DNA from: Chromobacterium sphagni
GTDB lineage: Bacteria > Pseudomonadota > Gammaproteobacteria > Burkholderiales > Chromobacteriaceae
Assembly: GCF_001855555.1 (NCBI RefSeq)
Contig: NZ_MKCT01000050.1
Coordinates: forward strand, 84,466-148,465
Length of the DNA: 64,000 nt
Direction of reading: 5' to 3'
The notes under the pieces were generated by a model that saw only the letters and a program-made list of their open reading frames with translations, made no database searches and had not been told where the DNA came from. Position numbers and translations under genes: made by a program. How positions within the stretch are numbered: position 1 is the first letter of the stretch; each line of letters opens with the position of its first letter. Of the stretch, positions 1 to 10,322 are shown in pieces.

Positions 1-221
1 TCCGCCGAGACCACCTCGGCCAGCGGTTGAGCCGCCTCCGCTTCAGCCTGAGCCACTTTCTCCGCCAGGCTGACGCCGGGGCGGCGCAACTGGCTCATCG
101 ACACCAACTGCGCCGGCGACAGCACCTGGGTGAAGCCGTCGAGGGACTCGGGACTCCAGGTAGTCCAGCTTTCCAGCTCTTCGCCGGGAATGATGGGATT
201 GTTACTCGATGAGGCCTTCAT
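1..221 (-). CDS. fliH: FliH, flagellar export apparatus assembly protein (N-terminal 73 codons, runs off window)
   Basis: This is the N-terminal part of FliH, the cytoplasmic protein that binds and restrains the flagellar ATPase FliI and links it to the C-ring. The visible start reads MKASSSNNPIIPGEELESWT and continues into an Ala/Glu-rich stretch (about residues 58-73) that would begin the FliH coiled coil. The ATG at 221 lies inside the end of fliG, a 20-bp overlap that points to translational coupling. Identity rests mainly on position after fliE-fliF-fliG, because FliH N-termini are poorly conserved. The gene continues beyond base 1. Confidence 0.8.
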   Translation of the reverse strand, partial: MKASSSNNPIIPGEELESWTTWSPESLDGFTQVLSPAQLVSMSQLRRPGVSLAEKVAQAEAEAAQPLAEVVSA

Positions 222-1200
222 CTCCGCCCTTGCTGCCTAGCACGATCTGGCCGTCGTCGGCTAGCTTGCGCACCACCTTGAGGATTTCCTTCTGCTCGGC
301 CTCCACTTCGGACAGCTTGACCGGCCCCTTGGACTCCAGATCGTCGCGCAGCATTTCCGCCGCGCGCTGCGACATATTGCGGAAGATCTTTTCCTTCAGA
401 TCGGTGCTGGTGCCCTTGAGCGCAATCACCAGCGAGTCGGACTGCACTTCGCGCAGGATGGTCTGGATCGAGCGGTCGTCGATATCGAGGATGTTCTCGA
501 ACACGAACATCTTGTCCTGAATGCGCTGCGCCAATTCCGGATCGTATTCGCGGATGAAACTGAGGGCCGAAGCCTCGACATTGCCGCCCATGAAATTGAG
601 GATTTCGGCGGTCAGGCCCACGCCGCCGGACGCGCTCTTCTTGATGCGGTCGGAGCCGGACAACAGCTGGGTCAGCACGTCGTTCAGCTCGCGCAGCGCC
701 TGCGGCTGCACCCCCTCCAGCGTGGCGGTGCGGATCAGCACCTCGTTGCGCATCCGCTCCGGGAAAAACGACAGGATGGAACTGGACAGGTCCGGCTCCA
801 GATGCACCAGGATGGTGGCGATGATCTGCGGGTGCTCGTGGCGGATCAGGTCGGCGGCGGACGACGGGTCCATCCACTTCAGGCTCTCGATGCCGCTGTG
901 ATCGTTGCCCTGCATGATCTTGTCCAGCAGGTTGGCCGCCTTGTCCGGACCCAGCGCCTCGATCAGCACGTTGCGCAGGTATTCGTCCGAGGCGCCGATG
1001 CTGGCGCGGGCGTTGCATTCATTGCGGAAATCCGCCACCACATCGTCGATCTGCTCATAACTGAGGTTGTTGATCGCCGCCATCGCCAGGGAAATCTTCT
1101 GCACCTCCTTGGGTCCCAGATACTTGAACACCTCGACCGCTTCATTCTGGCCGAGACTGAACAGCAGCACCGCGCTCTTGCGCACTCCGTTTTCACTCAT
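202..1200 (-). CDS. fliG: FliG, flagellar motor switch protein
   Basis: FliG is the C-ring protein that couples torque from the stator to the rotor and binds FliF and FliM. The product has 332 residues, the usual length. The EHPQ motif lies at residues 122-125 and an MFVF motif at 231-234, followed by the charged C-terminal torque helix region (IDDRSIQTILREV and the segment after it). The start overlaps the end of fliF by 8 bp and the end overlaps fliH by 20 bp, so the three genes should be co-translated. No anomaly is visible. Confidence 0.97.
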   Translation of the reverse strand: MSENGVRKSAVLLFSLGQNEAVEVFKYLGPKEVQKISLAMAAINNLSYEQIDDVVADFRNECNARASIGASDEYLRNVLIEALGPDKAANLLDKIMQGNDHSGIESLKWMDPSSAADLIRHEHPQIIATILVHLEPDLSSSILSFFPERMRNEVLIRTATLEGVQPQALRELNDVLTQLLSGSDRIKKSASGGVGLTAEILNFMGGNVEASALSFIREYDPELAQRIQDKMFVFENILDIDDRSIQTILREVQSDSLVIALKGTSTDLKEKIFRNMSQRAAEMLRDDLESKGPVKLSEVEAEQKEILKVVRKLADDGQIVLGSKGGDEGLIE

Positions 1201-2941
1201 CGGCGGTTATCCATTCCTTGATGATCTGGGCGGCCATGCGCGGATCGGATTTCACCAATTCGCGCACCGCTTCCAGATTACTACTGTATTGGCGCCGCTG
1301 CACTTCGCGCGGATCGTCGGAGGAACCGGGAACCGAGCCGGAACCGGCGCCGGCGCCAGCCGCGCCCATTTCGCCCTCTTCCCCGGCCACGCCCAGCAGC
1401 CTGCCGCCGGCCGCGGCACCGGCCGCGCCCTCCATCCCGCCACCAGCGGCAGACGCCGGCTTGACCAGATCGCGCATGATAGGACGGACCACGCCGAACA
1501 GCAGGTACAGCACAGCGATGGCCAACAGGCCATACTTGACCAGATTGGTGCCGTTGTCCGACACGTAATCCACCACCCGGTCCTGCATCGTCACCGGCTG
1601 GGCATTGTCGGCGAAGGCCGCGTTCACCACGTTCAGCGTGTCGCCGCGCGGAGCGTTGTAGCCCATCGCCTCCTTGACCAGATTGTTGATCTGCTGCACC
1701 TCCTGCGGCGTCAGGGGCGTCGGCTTCATCTCCCCGCTTTTGTCCGGCATGCGACGATAGTTCACCACCACGGCAGCCGACAAGCGCTTCACCACGCCGG
1801 TCGGCACCTTGGTGTGCTGGATGGTCTTGTCTACCTCGTAATTGGTGGTGATGTCGCGCTGCAGCGTGCCGCTCGGACTGACGCTCTGGCCGGACAGGTT
1901 GGCCGTGCCCGGTGCCGCGGCCGGCGGCAATGTAATGGGGGCGGAGGCGGCCGACGGCGGTTGGTTGGACAGCGCGCCCGGCACCCCGGAAGGCTGGGCC
2001 GCGCCATTGGCCAGCTTCTCGCTGATCTGTTGGCTGCGGGTGGCCGAGGGATTGGGACTGGAGTTGGGACGGTAGGTCTCGGAAGTCTGCTCAGTCTCGG
2101 AGAAGTCGACATTGGCCGTCACCTGCGCGCGGGCGTTGCCGTGGCCAAAGATAGGCTCGAGGATGTCCTCGATCCGCTTGACATAGCCATCCTCAATCTG
2201 GCGCACGAAGCCGAGCTGGCGCTGATCCAACCCGGAATTCTCGTCGGGGCCCATCTGTTTGGACAGCAGATTGCCGTCCTGATCGACGATGGTAACGTTC
2301 TTCACCGGCAAGTTGGGCACCGAGCTGGACACCAGATGCAGGATGCCGGCCACCTGGCCGCCATCCAGCAGCCGGCCGGGATACAGCTGCAGCATCACCG
2401 AGGCGGTGGGTGCCTGCTGGTCGCGGACGAATACGCTCTGCTTGGGCGTGGCGATATGCACCCGGGCGCTCTGCACCGACGATACCGACTCGATGGTGCG
2501 CGCCAGCTCGCCTTCGATGGAGCGTTGATAATTGACCTGCTCGGCGAACTGGCTGATGCCGAACTTCTGGTTGTCCATCAGCTCGAAGCCGACGCCGCTG
2601 GCCTTGGGCAAGCCCTGGGCCGCCAGCTTGAGGCGCACGTCGTACACCTTGTCCGAGGGCACCGAAATCACACCGCCATCAGTAAGCTGGTAAGGAATGT
2701 TCATTTGCTGCAGCGCAGCCGTCACTTGGCCGCCGTCGCGGTCGGCCAAATTGGAGAACAAGACTTTATAAGAAGGCGTGCGGTTAAGCGCCACGGCACC
2801 GACGATCACGGCGAAAAGCGCGGCGATCGCGGTTAGAAAGAGGATTTTTTTGTTGTTCGGGAAGGCCTTGAAACGATCGCCCGCTTCGTTCAATCGAGCC
2901 CGCCAAACCGGAGTTGCGTTTTCTTCTGCCAGATCAGCCAT
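1193..2941 (-). CDS. fliF: FliF, flagellar MS-ring protein
   Basis: FliF forms the MS-ring in the inner membrane, the platform for flagellar assembly. The product has 582 residues. A first membrane helix lies at about residues 32-52 (ILFLTAIAALFAVIVGAVAL) and a second at about 467-487 (YGLLAIAVLYLLFGVVRP), enclosing the large periplasmic ring-building region. The extreme C-terminus (EAVRELVKSDPRMAAQIIKEW) is the segment that binds FliG. A long Ala/Gly-rich linker after the second helix looks like low-complexity variation. The gene follows fliE by 53 bp and overlaps fliG. Confidence 0.97.
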   Translation of the reverse strand: MADLAEENATPVWRARLNEAGDRFKAFPNNKKILFLTAIAALFAVIVGAVALNRTPSYKVLFSNLADRDGGQVTAALQQMNIPYQLTDGGVISVPSDKVYDVRLKLAAQGLPKASGVGFELMDNQKFGISQFAEQVNYQRSIEGELARTIESVSSVQSARVHIATPKQSVFVRDQQAPTASVMLQLYPGRLLDGGQVAGILHLVSSSVPNLPVKNVTIVDQDGNLLSKQMGPDENSGLDQRQLGFVRQIEDGYVKRIEDILEPIFGHGNARAQVTANVDFSETEQTSETYRPNSSPNPSATRSQQISEKLANGAAQPSGVPGALSNQPPSAASAPITLPPAAAPGTANLSGQSVSPSGTLQRDITTNYEVDKTIQHTKVPTGVVKRLSAAVVVNYRRMPDKSGEMKPTPLTPQEVQQINNLVKEAMGYNAPRGDTLNVVNAAFADNAQPVTMQDRVVDYVSDNGTNLVKYGLLAIAVLYLLFGVVRPIMRDLVKPASAAGGGMEGAAGAAAGGRLLGVAGEEGEMGAAGAGAGSGSVPGSSDDPREVQRRQYSSNLEAVRELVKSDPRMAAQIIKEWITADE

Positions 2942-2994
2942 ACGGTGGTTTTTGGTTTAGGTCCACCGCTGCCCGTCCGTGAAGCCGGTCAGCG

Positions 2995-3318
2995 CTAGAC
3001 TTGGGTATTCATGATTTCCTGATAGGCGCTCACCAGTTTGTTGCGCGCCTGAACCATGGTCTGGAACGACAAGCTGGCTTTCTGCAGTGACACCATCACA
3101 TCCTGCAGATTCACCTCCTTGTTGTCACCCAACTGGAACTGCTTCTGCATCTCCTCCGAAGTCTGCTGCGCCGAATTCACCTGCTCTATGGTCGACTTGA
3201 GCACATCGGAAAAATCGACCTGCGACGTTTCCTGTGCCGCAGGGGCCTGCTTGCCGGCGGCCAAGGCCGCCGCGCTTCTCAGTTCGCCCAGCAACTGGTC
3301 GATATTATTGACTGACAT
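2995..3318 (-). CDS. fliE: FliE, flagellar hook-basal body complex protein
   Basis: FliE is the small adaptor between the MS-ring and the proximal rod. The product has 107 residues, normal for the family, and ends with the conserved pattern VMVSLQKASLSFQTMVQARN then KLVSAYQEIMNTQV. A good ribosome-binding site (GGAG, 5 bases before ATG) lies at the very end of the upstream regulator gene, which stops 2 bases before this start. The two genes are therefore in one transcript. I see no separate sigma-54 promoter directly upstream. Confidence 0.95.
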   Translation of the reverse strand: MSVNNIDQLLGELRSAAALAAGKQAPAAQETSQVDFSDVLKSTIEQVNSAQQTSEEMQKQFQLGDNKEVNLQDVMVSLQKASLSFQTMVQARNKLVSAYQEIMNTQV

Positions 3319-3320
3319 GG

Positions 3321-4697
<1,377 letters not shown>

Positions 4698-4714
4698 GGA
4701 ATCCAATGCTTTGT

Positions 4715-5410
4715 CTATGCGGAAGGTTGGCGCTGATGCGCCAGCGCGACCAGGCGCTGGGCGATGCTGGTCAACGCCAGCACCTCGTGGGCGCCGCCCA
4801 TGGCTATCGCCTCCTTGGGCATGCCGAACACCACGCAGCTGGCCTCGTCCTGGGCGATGTTCCAGCTGCCGGCCTGCTTCATCTCCAGCATGCCGCTGGC
4901 GCCGTCCCGCCCCATACCGGTCAGAATGACGCCTATGCTGTTCTTGCCGACCAGATTGGCGGCAGAGCGGAACAGCACGTCCACCGAAGGCTTGTGGCGG
5001 TTGACCGCCGGGCCGTTGTTCAAGGAGGTGCTGTAGCCTATGGTTGGCGCGCTCTTGATCAATAAATGGGAATGGCCGGGGGCGATATACACTGTCCCGG
5101 CTTGCAGCCTTTCATTGTCCTCCGCCTCCTTCACCCGCAAACGGCACAGCGAATCCAGCCGCTGGGCAAAAGAATGGGTGAACATTTCCGGCATGTGCTG
5201 GGCCACCAGGATGGGTGGCATAGCCGCCGGCAACGCGGTCAGCAGCGTGCGCAGCGCCTCGGTGCCGCCGGTGGAGGAGCCGATGACGATTACGGTCTGA
5301 CTGGCCAGCGGCGTCTTGCCCGGCTGGCGTGGCAGGATGACATCCGCGCTATGGCTGGGGACAATTTCCAGCGGGGTCTTGTTCGCTCTCTCGTGCGAAG
5401 TCAGGGCCAT
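4715..5410 (-). CDS. cheB: Stand-alone CheB-type protein-glutamate methylesterase (no receiver domain)
   Basis: The 231-residue product is a CheB catalytic domain, which hydrolyses methyl esters on chemoreceptors. The triad is in place: S46 (in GSSTGG), H72 (in QHMPE) and D169 (in TGMGRDG). The N-terminal response-regulator domain of classical CheB is absent. Residues 1-38 are a short unrelated extension, so control by CheA phosphorylation cannot work in the usual way. The frame is open further upstream to 5575, but the ATG at 5410 has a proper AAGG site and the domain starts after it. The gene is followed closely by the sigma-54 regulator and the fli genes. Confidence 0.85.
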   Translation of the reverse strand: MALTSHERANKTPLEIVPSHSADVILPRQPGKTPLASQTVIVIGSSTGGTEALRTLLTALPAAMPPILVAQHMPEMFTHSFAQRLDSLCRLRVKEAEDNERLQAGTVYIAPGHSHLLIKSAPTIGYSTSLNNGPAVNRHKPSVDVLFRSAANLVGKNSIGVILTGMGRDGASGMLEMKQAGSWNIAQDEASCVVFGMPKEAIAMGGAHEVLALTSIAQRLVALAHQRQPSA

Positions 5411-5502
5411 GGATTTACCTTGCTGACATGGTCCGCCCGCGCCGGCGATAGCCTCTTTTGCATCACCGGCCTTTCGCGGGCTTGATAGGTTATTCAGGTA
5501 GC

Positions 5503-6015
5503 TTAGCAGGACTTGCCCCGCTCCGGCAGCCCGTCGTCCACTCGGCGCTGCACCAGCCCAAGCCGCGCCAGCCAACCATCGCAGGCCGCCTCCAGCAAAT
5601 CCAGCACGGTTTCAAACCCTTGGCTGCCGCCATAATAAGGGTCCGGCACCTCGCATCCTTCGCCCAGCGGCTCCAACATCAGGCGCAACTGCCCTTGCAG
5701 GGCGACCGGGCACCGCTGCCGCAGACCGGCCAGATTATGGTTGTCGGCGGCCAGAATCAGGTCGAACGCGGCAAAATCGGCATCGTCCACCTTGCGGGCG
5801 CGCAACGGCGCCAGATCATAGCCGCGCCGGGCCGCAGCCCGGATGCTGCGCGCGTCCGGCGCTTCGCCCGCGTGATAGCCGTGCGTGCCGGCGGAGTCGA
5901 CGCGAAGCGCCTGCGCCAAGCCCGCCTCCGTCGCCCGGCGCCGCATGACGGCCTCGGCAGTGGGAGAGCGGCAGATATTGCCGTGGCAGACGAACAAGAT
6001 TGATAGTTTTTCCAT
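5503..6015 (-). CDS. Low-molecular-weight protein-tyrosine-phosphatase
   Basis: The 170-residue protein is a cytoplasmic LMW tyrosine phosphatase of the Wzb/Etp/YwlE fold. The P-loop CHGNICRS has catalytic C10 and R16, and the general acid is D125 in DPYYGG. The start at 6015 puts the P-loop at the usual distance from the N-terminus, and 13 upstream codons are open but unnecessary. No kinase or polysaccharide export gene lies beside it, so it may be a general phosphatase. It lies 92 bp upstream of cheB on the same strand, and whether it belongs to that transcript cannot be told. Confidence 0.9.
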   Translation of the reverse strand: MEKLSILFVCHGNICRSPTAEAVMRRRATEAGLAQALRVDSAGTHGYHAGEAPDARSIRAAARRGYDLAPLRARKVDDADFAAFDLILAADNHNLAGLRQRCPVALQGQLRLMLEPLGEGCEVPDPYYGGSQGFETVLDLLEAACDGWLARLGLVQRRVDDGLPERGKSC

Positions 6016-6803
6016 TAAAAACAAATGACCACTAAGAAAACACAGCGAATTCAATACGCGGCCACGGCCCCAAATTTGCGCATCTGCGCATATATGTATA
6101 TCGAGAGCTTAAATATTGACACGAAATCAGCCTTACAACCATCCTCAACAGAAGATATAAAGTTTGATTAGTAACCCTCTTCGCCGCCCATGCCTAGCCC
6201 GCAAATAACATCTAAGGCAAAAACCAGTCCAGGAAAATTAAATACAGATTTTAAAAGAATCATCCGCTTAGTCGACCCGACCGACCACTGCGGAAACATC
6301 ACCAGCGCCAGCAGCACAAACGCAATATTTGGCAAGGCCGCCGCGCCGGCTGGCAACTCCGTCAGTTACCCGAAGCAAAGCCACGTAAACTGCGCGACTG
6401 TCGAAGGCGATCCATAGTGGGCAGTCGGCGGCGAAGACGTGACTCTGAATGGCCATAAAGCCAGCTGCGGCGCTCAAGGTAAATCTTCATGAAGGACCAA
6501 CAAGCAGGCAGTCGGCTCATCTGTCGTTAACCACACCTTGCCGACCGCAGACGTCCGGCCAATGACGCCGAACCACCTGACGCCAAATCAGGTGATCGCT
6601 TTTTGAAAGCCTCGCCTCCCCTGCTCTGACACTCTCGACATCAGGAATAGGCAGATCGAACGGCAACGAACCGGGCGTCGCTTCGCGCGCAACCATGGCT
6701 TCGGCAACCTGCCGCTCCTGCAGGCAAACAGCCAGCGCTCCATACCAGCCTGGCAAGGCAACTTGTCTCCGCTTTTTTTGTTATCTGCACAGGCCAAAAT
6801 ACG
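6016..6803. other. Gene-poor, partly AT-rich stretch at the edge of the accessory block
   Basis: I find no supportable gene in these 788 bases. The part from about 6050 to 6280 is clearly AT-richer than the flanking chromosome. On the minus strand, 6168-6356 encodes a hydrophobic peptide (contains NIAFVLLALVMFPQW) that starts only with TTG directly after a stop. A second frame at 6517-6756 also lacks a convincing start. Both may be remnants of decayed genes. The 3' end must hold the promoter of the effector-like gene that starts at 6804. Confidence 0.5.
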
Positions 6804-8054
6804 ATGTCTACCTCCATCCACGTCAATACCCGCCAAACAGCGTTCTCCCTGAGCAACGAACGAGCGGCCCGCATGATGAGCGGCGACAAGCAAACTGCTA
6901 CTCATATGGGCCTGTGGGACAAGTTCAAGGACTTGTTCCGCGCCGAGAAAAAACAGGACGCGTTGAATACGCTGTTCGAACTGACGAACACCTGGCGGGG
7001 CCCCTCCCACTCGTTTTACGCTTTCAACCAGCTGGCCCAGATGGCCACGACGAACAACCGCACGCTGTTCACTATCGCGGTGTCGCCGGATCAGACCGGC
7101 TACAAAATCAGTTATTGCATTAGCGGCCACGCGGTGAAAACGGAGCAAGTGTCGCTGGAAGCGCGGGACATGATTCTGGCGCGCCTGGGCCTGCCGCCCA
7201 GCGCGGAGCACGCGCAAACGCAAGCTTTATCGCTGGAGGATTACCGGCGGGACATCTCCGCGGATCAACTGAACCAGCTCAAGGACAGCGACTTTGGCGC
7301 CGGCGGCGTGCACAAGCGCTTCCACGCCGGCACCGGGGTGCTGCAGGCCCGCGATGATGTCGGCCGCGAGGACTTTGTCCGCGAAAACCGCCTGCAGGAG
7401 TACGCGGAATCCCACCCGGATCTGCAGCACTACATTTCCACCCAGCAGCAGATCGCCACGCCGCCGGGCGTCAGCGACAAATTCGCCTACGCCCAAGTAC
7501 CGCTGTACGACCCGGCGCTCATCGCCAGCCGCGAGCTCGATGTGGCGTTGCCCGCGCTGTCGCTGGACCAGGCCAGAAGCATGGCGACCCAACTGGTGGA
7601 CATGGCCAGGGCCTTTTATTGCAATCAGCTGTCCCACCGCGATTTACACATGCAGAACCTGCTGGTGCACGAACGCAAGGAGGACGGCGCCGTATTCCTG
7701 AAGGCCATCGACTTCGGCCGCGCCAAGTTCGGCGCAGCGGAGTTCGAAGCTGACCGCTTCAACGACATCGACTACCTGTTCGATCGGCAGGGTTGCTCCC
7801 TGGCGGAAACAGTGGGACGCAATTATCTGGCCGGCAAGGACTCGGCGATATCCAGAAAGCACTACCCTCTGCACAAACTTCTGGAGCGCTTCAATAACCG
7901 CGGCGCGGACGTGGCGGGAACCTTGTCCGGGATCGGCGAACGACTGAAGGCCGACTTGCAGATGGCGGGGGATGATCGCGAGCGCATCGATCAGGCGTTC
8001 GAATGCGCCGCCGGGGAAGTGCAGATGGCCTTGGGCTGGGGTGCGCAGCTGTAA
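6804..8054 (+). CDS. Probable type III secretion effector: SopD/SopD2-like N-terminus joined to a kinase-like domain
   Basis: The product has 416 residues. Residues 1-130 resemble the secretion and targeting region of Salmonella SopD and SopD2: an ERAARMMSGDK segment, then MGLWDKFKDLFRAEKKQDAL, then FYAFNQL and LFTIAVSPDQT. The C-terminal half (about 150-416) has protein-kinase landmarks: Gly-rich FGAGG, a candidate ATP-binding lysine K171 in VHKRF, a Glu in FVREN, the catalytic loop HRDLHMQN (H278, D280) and DFG at 303-305. SopD itself has no kinase domain, so this looks like a domain-swapped effector related in role to OspG, NleH or SteC. The SopD similarity is from memory of those sequences. 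No chaperone or secretion gene is adjacent. It sits alone in a gene-poor block, which suggests transfer. Confidence 0.75.
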   Translation: MSTSIHVNTRQTAFSLSNERAARMMSGDKQTATHMGLWDKFKDLFRAEKKQDALNTLFELTNTWRGPSHSFYAFNQLAQMATTNNRTLFTIAVSPDQTGYKISYCISGHAVKTEQVSLEARDMILARLGLPPSAEHAQTQALSLEDYRRDISADQLNQLKDSDFGAGGVHKRFHAGTGVLQARDDVGREDFVRENRLQEYAESHPDLQHYISTQQQIATPPGVSDKFAYAQVPLYDPALIASRELDVALPALSLDQARSMATQLVDMARAFYCNQLSHRDLHMQNLLVHERKEDGAVFLKAIDFGRAKFGAAEFEADRFNDIDYLFDRQGCSLAETVGRNYLAGKDSAISRKHYPLHKLLERFNNRGADVAGTLSGIGERLKADLQMAGDDRERIDQAFECAAGEVQMALGWGAQL

Positions 8055-9107
8055 TAACCCCTGCCTGCCGCTCGTTTTCATCATTGAGGAATCCGGCCAC
8101 GCCACTCCAGTCTCGATCGGGGTGGCGACACCCGCAGAAAACCGCGCTATGCGATGTAGCCTGACAAAAACAACCGGACGGGCGCCCCCGCCGCGACCAC
8201 ATCCGGCATCGCGCACAGATTGAATCTCCTCCGGCAGGCAGGTCTGTCGCTTTTCCTCTTGACGCCTCCGCATGGCCTTGCAAATCAGCCTGTGCCGCGG
8301 TTTGACGGCCTAGCTGCTTGGCCAAGCCGCTCCTAAGCAGTGCCGGACCACCAACTGGCAAACCTGTAGCCAGGCCCTACGTCAACGCGGCTCTTTGTCC
8401 ATCTGACTGGACAACGACATGGCATGGCGGGCAACGCCGCGCGCCAAACGTGGACGGGCGCAGACCTCTAACGATGCAGCCATCCTGCTGTGCCTGACCA
8501 CGAGATGCCTGTTCGGCCTGGAGTCGCGGCAGCTCGGTGGAAGCCAGGATGCGTTGTTTCACATTGCTGGGGAAAAGAGCGATAGCGCGGCGCTTCGATG
8601 GCCAAGCAGAGTTGCAAGCGCTTTCATCCTTTCACAGATTTATGCAATACAGCCCGACCAAAGCATTCGCGCAAAATACTCACGCCGGCGCCCAGCGCAT
8701 TTGCGGCAAGCACTCCCGCTCGCCGCCGGCGGTCGTCGCGCAGTCCGTCTAAGCCAGCCAATGCACTCATTCTGATACGGACAGCGCCCGCATCTCGGCG
8801 AGCAAGCCACCAAGATGGTCTGCATCGCCGGCAGCAATGCGCTTGGCCGGCCTCTGCTCGCCCACAGTCGGCGTTCGACAAAACAGTTGATTGACTTGCG
8901 CGCCACTCAGGCTGGTCGGCAGCGAGGCAAGTTTGATGATCTTGCATTTAGGTTTCCCAAAATGTCACCGCCCCGAAGAACCGGAACCGCTAGCGCCATG
9001 CGCACGCACCGCTAGGCAGCACACAGATAATCAAAGTAATGATAATCATCATTTTAATTTCTTGCAGCCGCCATATCGCGGCACAGACTCGCCACGGAGT
9101 AATGAAT
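8055..9107. other. Gene-poor stretch between effector gene and Fur-controlled orphan
   Basis: About 1 kb without a supportable gene. Several overlapping frames are open on both strands (for example 8419-8775 plus and 8640-8906 minus). All are rich in Arg, Cys and Pro, lack ribosome-binding sites and show no family motif, as expected for shadow or decayed frames. The last 80 bases become AT-rich and contain the Fur-box match listed separately. I see no terminal inverted repeats or transposase fragments. Confidence 0.5.
9035..9053 (+). promoter_or_regulatory. Fur box (predicted)
   Basis: The 19 bases match the classical consensus GATAATGATAATCATTATC at 15 positions, including the unbroken core TAATGATAATCAT. 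The site ends 54 bases before the ATG at 9108 and lies in an AT-rich promoter-like stretch. It predicts repression of the following small gene when iron is plentiful. No other gene starts between the box and 9108. Confidence 0.7.
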
Positions 9108-9383
9108 ATGAGCAAAGTCATTGGACAGATTCAATCAGAAACCACCATCCAGCCAACATCTCAAATAGGAGGCCGTTACGATGACTCGCCCAGCCATGAT
9201 GGCGCAGCGGGTCATGAGATGCCTTACCTAGACACCTATGAGTTTGGTGATGATGGAACAGATGGCTTTCCAACAGAACATAAGGGCAGCCGCTACTGGA
9301 TGGATAGGCTACAAGTGGACGAAGCCGATCCCGAATTTTTCAGCCCAATGGACAATGCCATGGAATTGGATTTTGACGACTAG
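9108..9383 (+). CDS. Orphan acidic small protein, probably iron-regulated
   Basis: The 91-residue product starts MSKVIGQIQSET. It is hydrophilic, has no membrane segment or signal peptide, and is strongly acidic at the C-terminus (ends in MELDFDD). I recognise no family. The start at 9108 is chosen because GGAG lies 8 bases upstream, whereas the in-frame ATG at 9102 is only 2 bases from it. A near-consensus Fur box lies upstream. Base composition is AT-richer than the surrounding genome. It might be a secreted or effector-like protein, a metal-binding peptide or a regulator, and none of these can be shown from sequence. Confidence 0.65.
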   Translation: MSKVIGQIQSETTIQPTSQIGGRYDDSPSHDGAAGHEMPYLDTYEFGDDGTDGFPTEHKGSRYWMDRLQVDEADPEFFSPMDNAMELDFDD

Positions 9384-9510
9384 GCTCCCCTGCCTACTTT
9401 GAAAACACATGCTGGGCACGATAGCGTACAGACCATTTCAACATCCAGACTTACTCTTTAGCCATTCCGACAGTCGTTATTCCCCAGCATGGAATTAAGG
9501 AGCAATAGCC

Positions 9511-9972
9511 ATGGTGAACTTCATTTCGCATACTCAGTCCAGCAGCATAGGCCTGCCCCTCCCCCGACCAACCAGCCACTCTGAAAAGATCGCAGGAAAA
9601 ACGGGCACTGACAAGACAAGCGGAAAGCCCTCCATTTCAGGTGCAAAAAATCAACTCAGCCTTCATGCCGACAGCGCCGATCAGACCATGTCGCAAGCTG
9701 AATCATCAACCAACTTTTCCGCCTACGATATGATCGCAGCCAATCAAATCCAAGCCGCATGGGAGCAATACATTGGAAACTCACAGAAATTCTGGGACCT
9801 ATTGACTGAAAATGAACTATTGGAAACCGAGGGCGATCTGCTAAAGCTTACTGAATTAGTGCAACAGCGCTATGACATTACGCATCAAGTTGCTGAAAGA
9901 CAAGTCAGGTCCATTCTCGATCAGTCCATATTGATTTTCCAACTACAAAAAATGTACCAAAAAAACACATAA
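9511..9972 (+). CDS. CsbD-like domain protein with Ser/Thr-rich N-terminal extension (paralogue 1)
   Basis: The product has 153 residues. Residues 1-70 are a low-complexity, Ser/Thr/Lys-rich and probably disordered region. From about residue 80 it matches the CsbD-type pattern: AAWEQYI, then LTENELLETEGDLLKLTELV, then QQRYDITHQVAERQV. CsbD proteins are small helical stress proteins of unknown mechanism. A strong AAGGAG site precedes the ATG. The C-terminal domain is closely related to the one encoded at 10323-10814, while the N-termini differ. It lies 127 bp after the Fur-controlled orphan on the same strand and may share its transcript. Confidence 0.7.
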   Translation: MVNFISHTQSSSIGLPLPRPTSHSEKIAGKTGTDKTSGKPSISGAKNQLSLHADSADQTMSQAESSTNFSAYDMIAANQIQAAWEQYIGNSQKFWDLLTENELLETEGDLLKLTELVQQRYDITHQVAERQVRSILDQSILIFQLQKMYQKNT

Positions 9973-10322
9973 CTCTCATCGCATTCGCAGCCTTGCTTGA
10001 AAGCGTGCCTCTCTGTCCTCCACATCTCACTTGCTCCGATTTTGCAAAAGGAATTTCTCAAAAACATACCACCGACATCAACCATGGGGAAGCTTCAACC
10101 TATCGCTCCTATGCGTAGAATCATACTACCTACCTTGGCGAATCGCTTCATTTAGCACTCACCAAGCAAATAGGCAAATAGTATCCTACAAGTTTTTCAT
10201 GAAGATATTAACTAACAATCGCAGGGTACGATAACAGACTGACTAGATATGAATTGGCATTTACCCTCTAGTTTACCTAGCGGTTTGCCATTTGGCAGCA
10301 CTAGGCTAAAGGAGTAATGATC
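9973..10322. other. AT-rich spacer between the two CsbD-like genes
   Basis: This spacer of 350 bases is AT-rich. A frame at 10031-10234 is open (67 codons, rich in Arg, Phe and Ser) but lacks a ribosome-binding site and recognisable motifs. The 3' end carries a nested inverted repeat at 10276-10305 and the ribosome-binding site of the next gene. Confidence 0.4.
10276..10305 (+). promoter_or_regulatory. Nested hairpin just upstream of the second CsbD-like gene
   Basis: Outer arms CCTAG (10276-10280) and CTAGG (10301-10305) enclose inner arms TGCCA (10286-10290) and TGGCA (10293-10297). The structure ends 5 bases before the GGAG ribosome-binding site at 10311. It could be an RNA element that controls translation or a protein-binding operator. 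Confidence 0.35.

Noticed and set aside
6168..6356. Hydrophobic 62-codon frame on the minus strand
   Set aside because: Starts only with TTG next to a stop and lacks a ribosome-binding site. It could be a remnant but cannot be supported as a gene.
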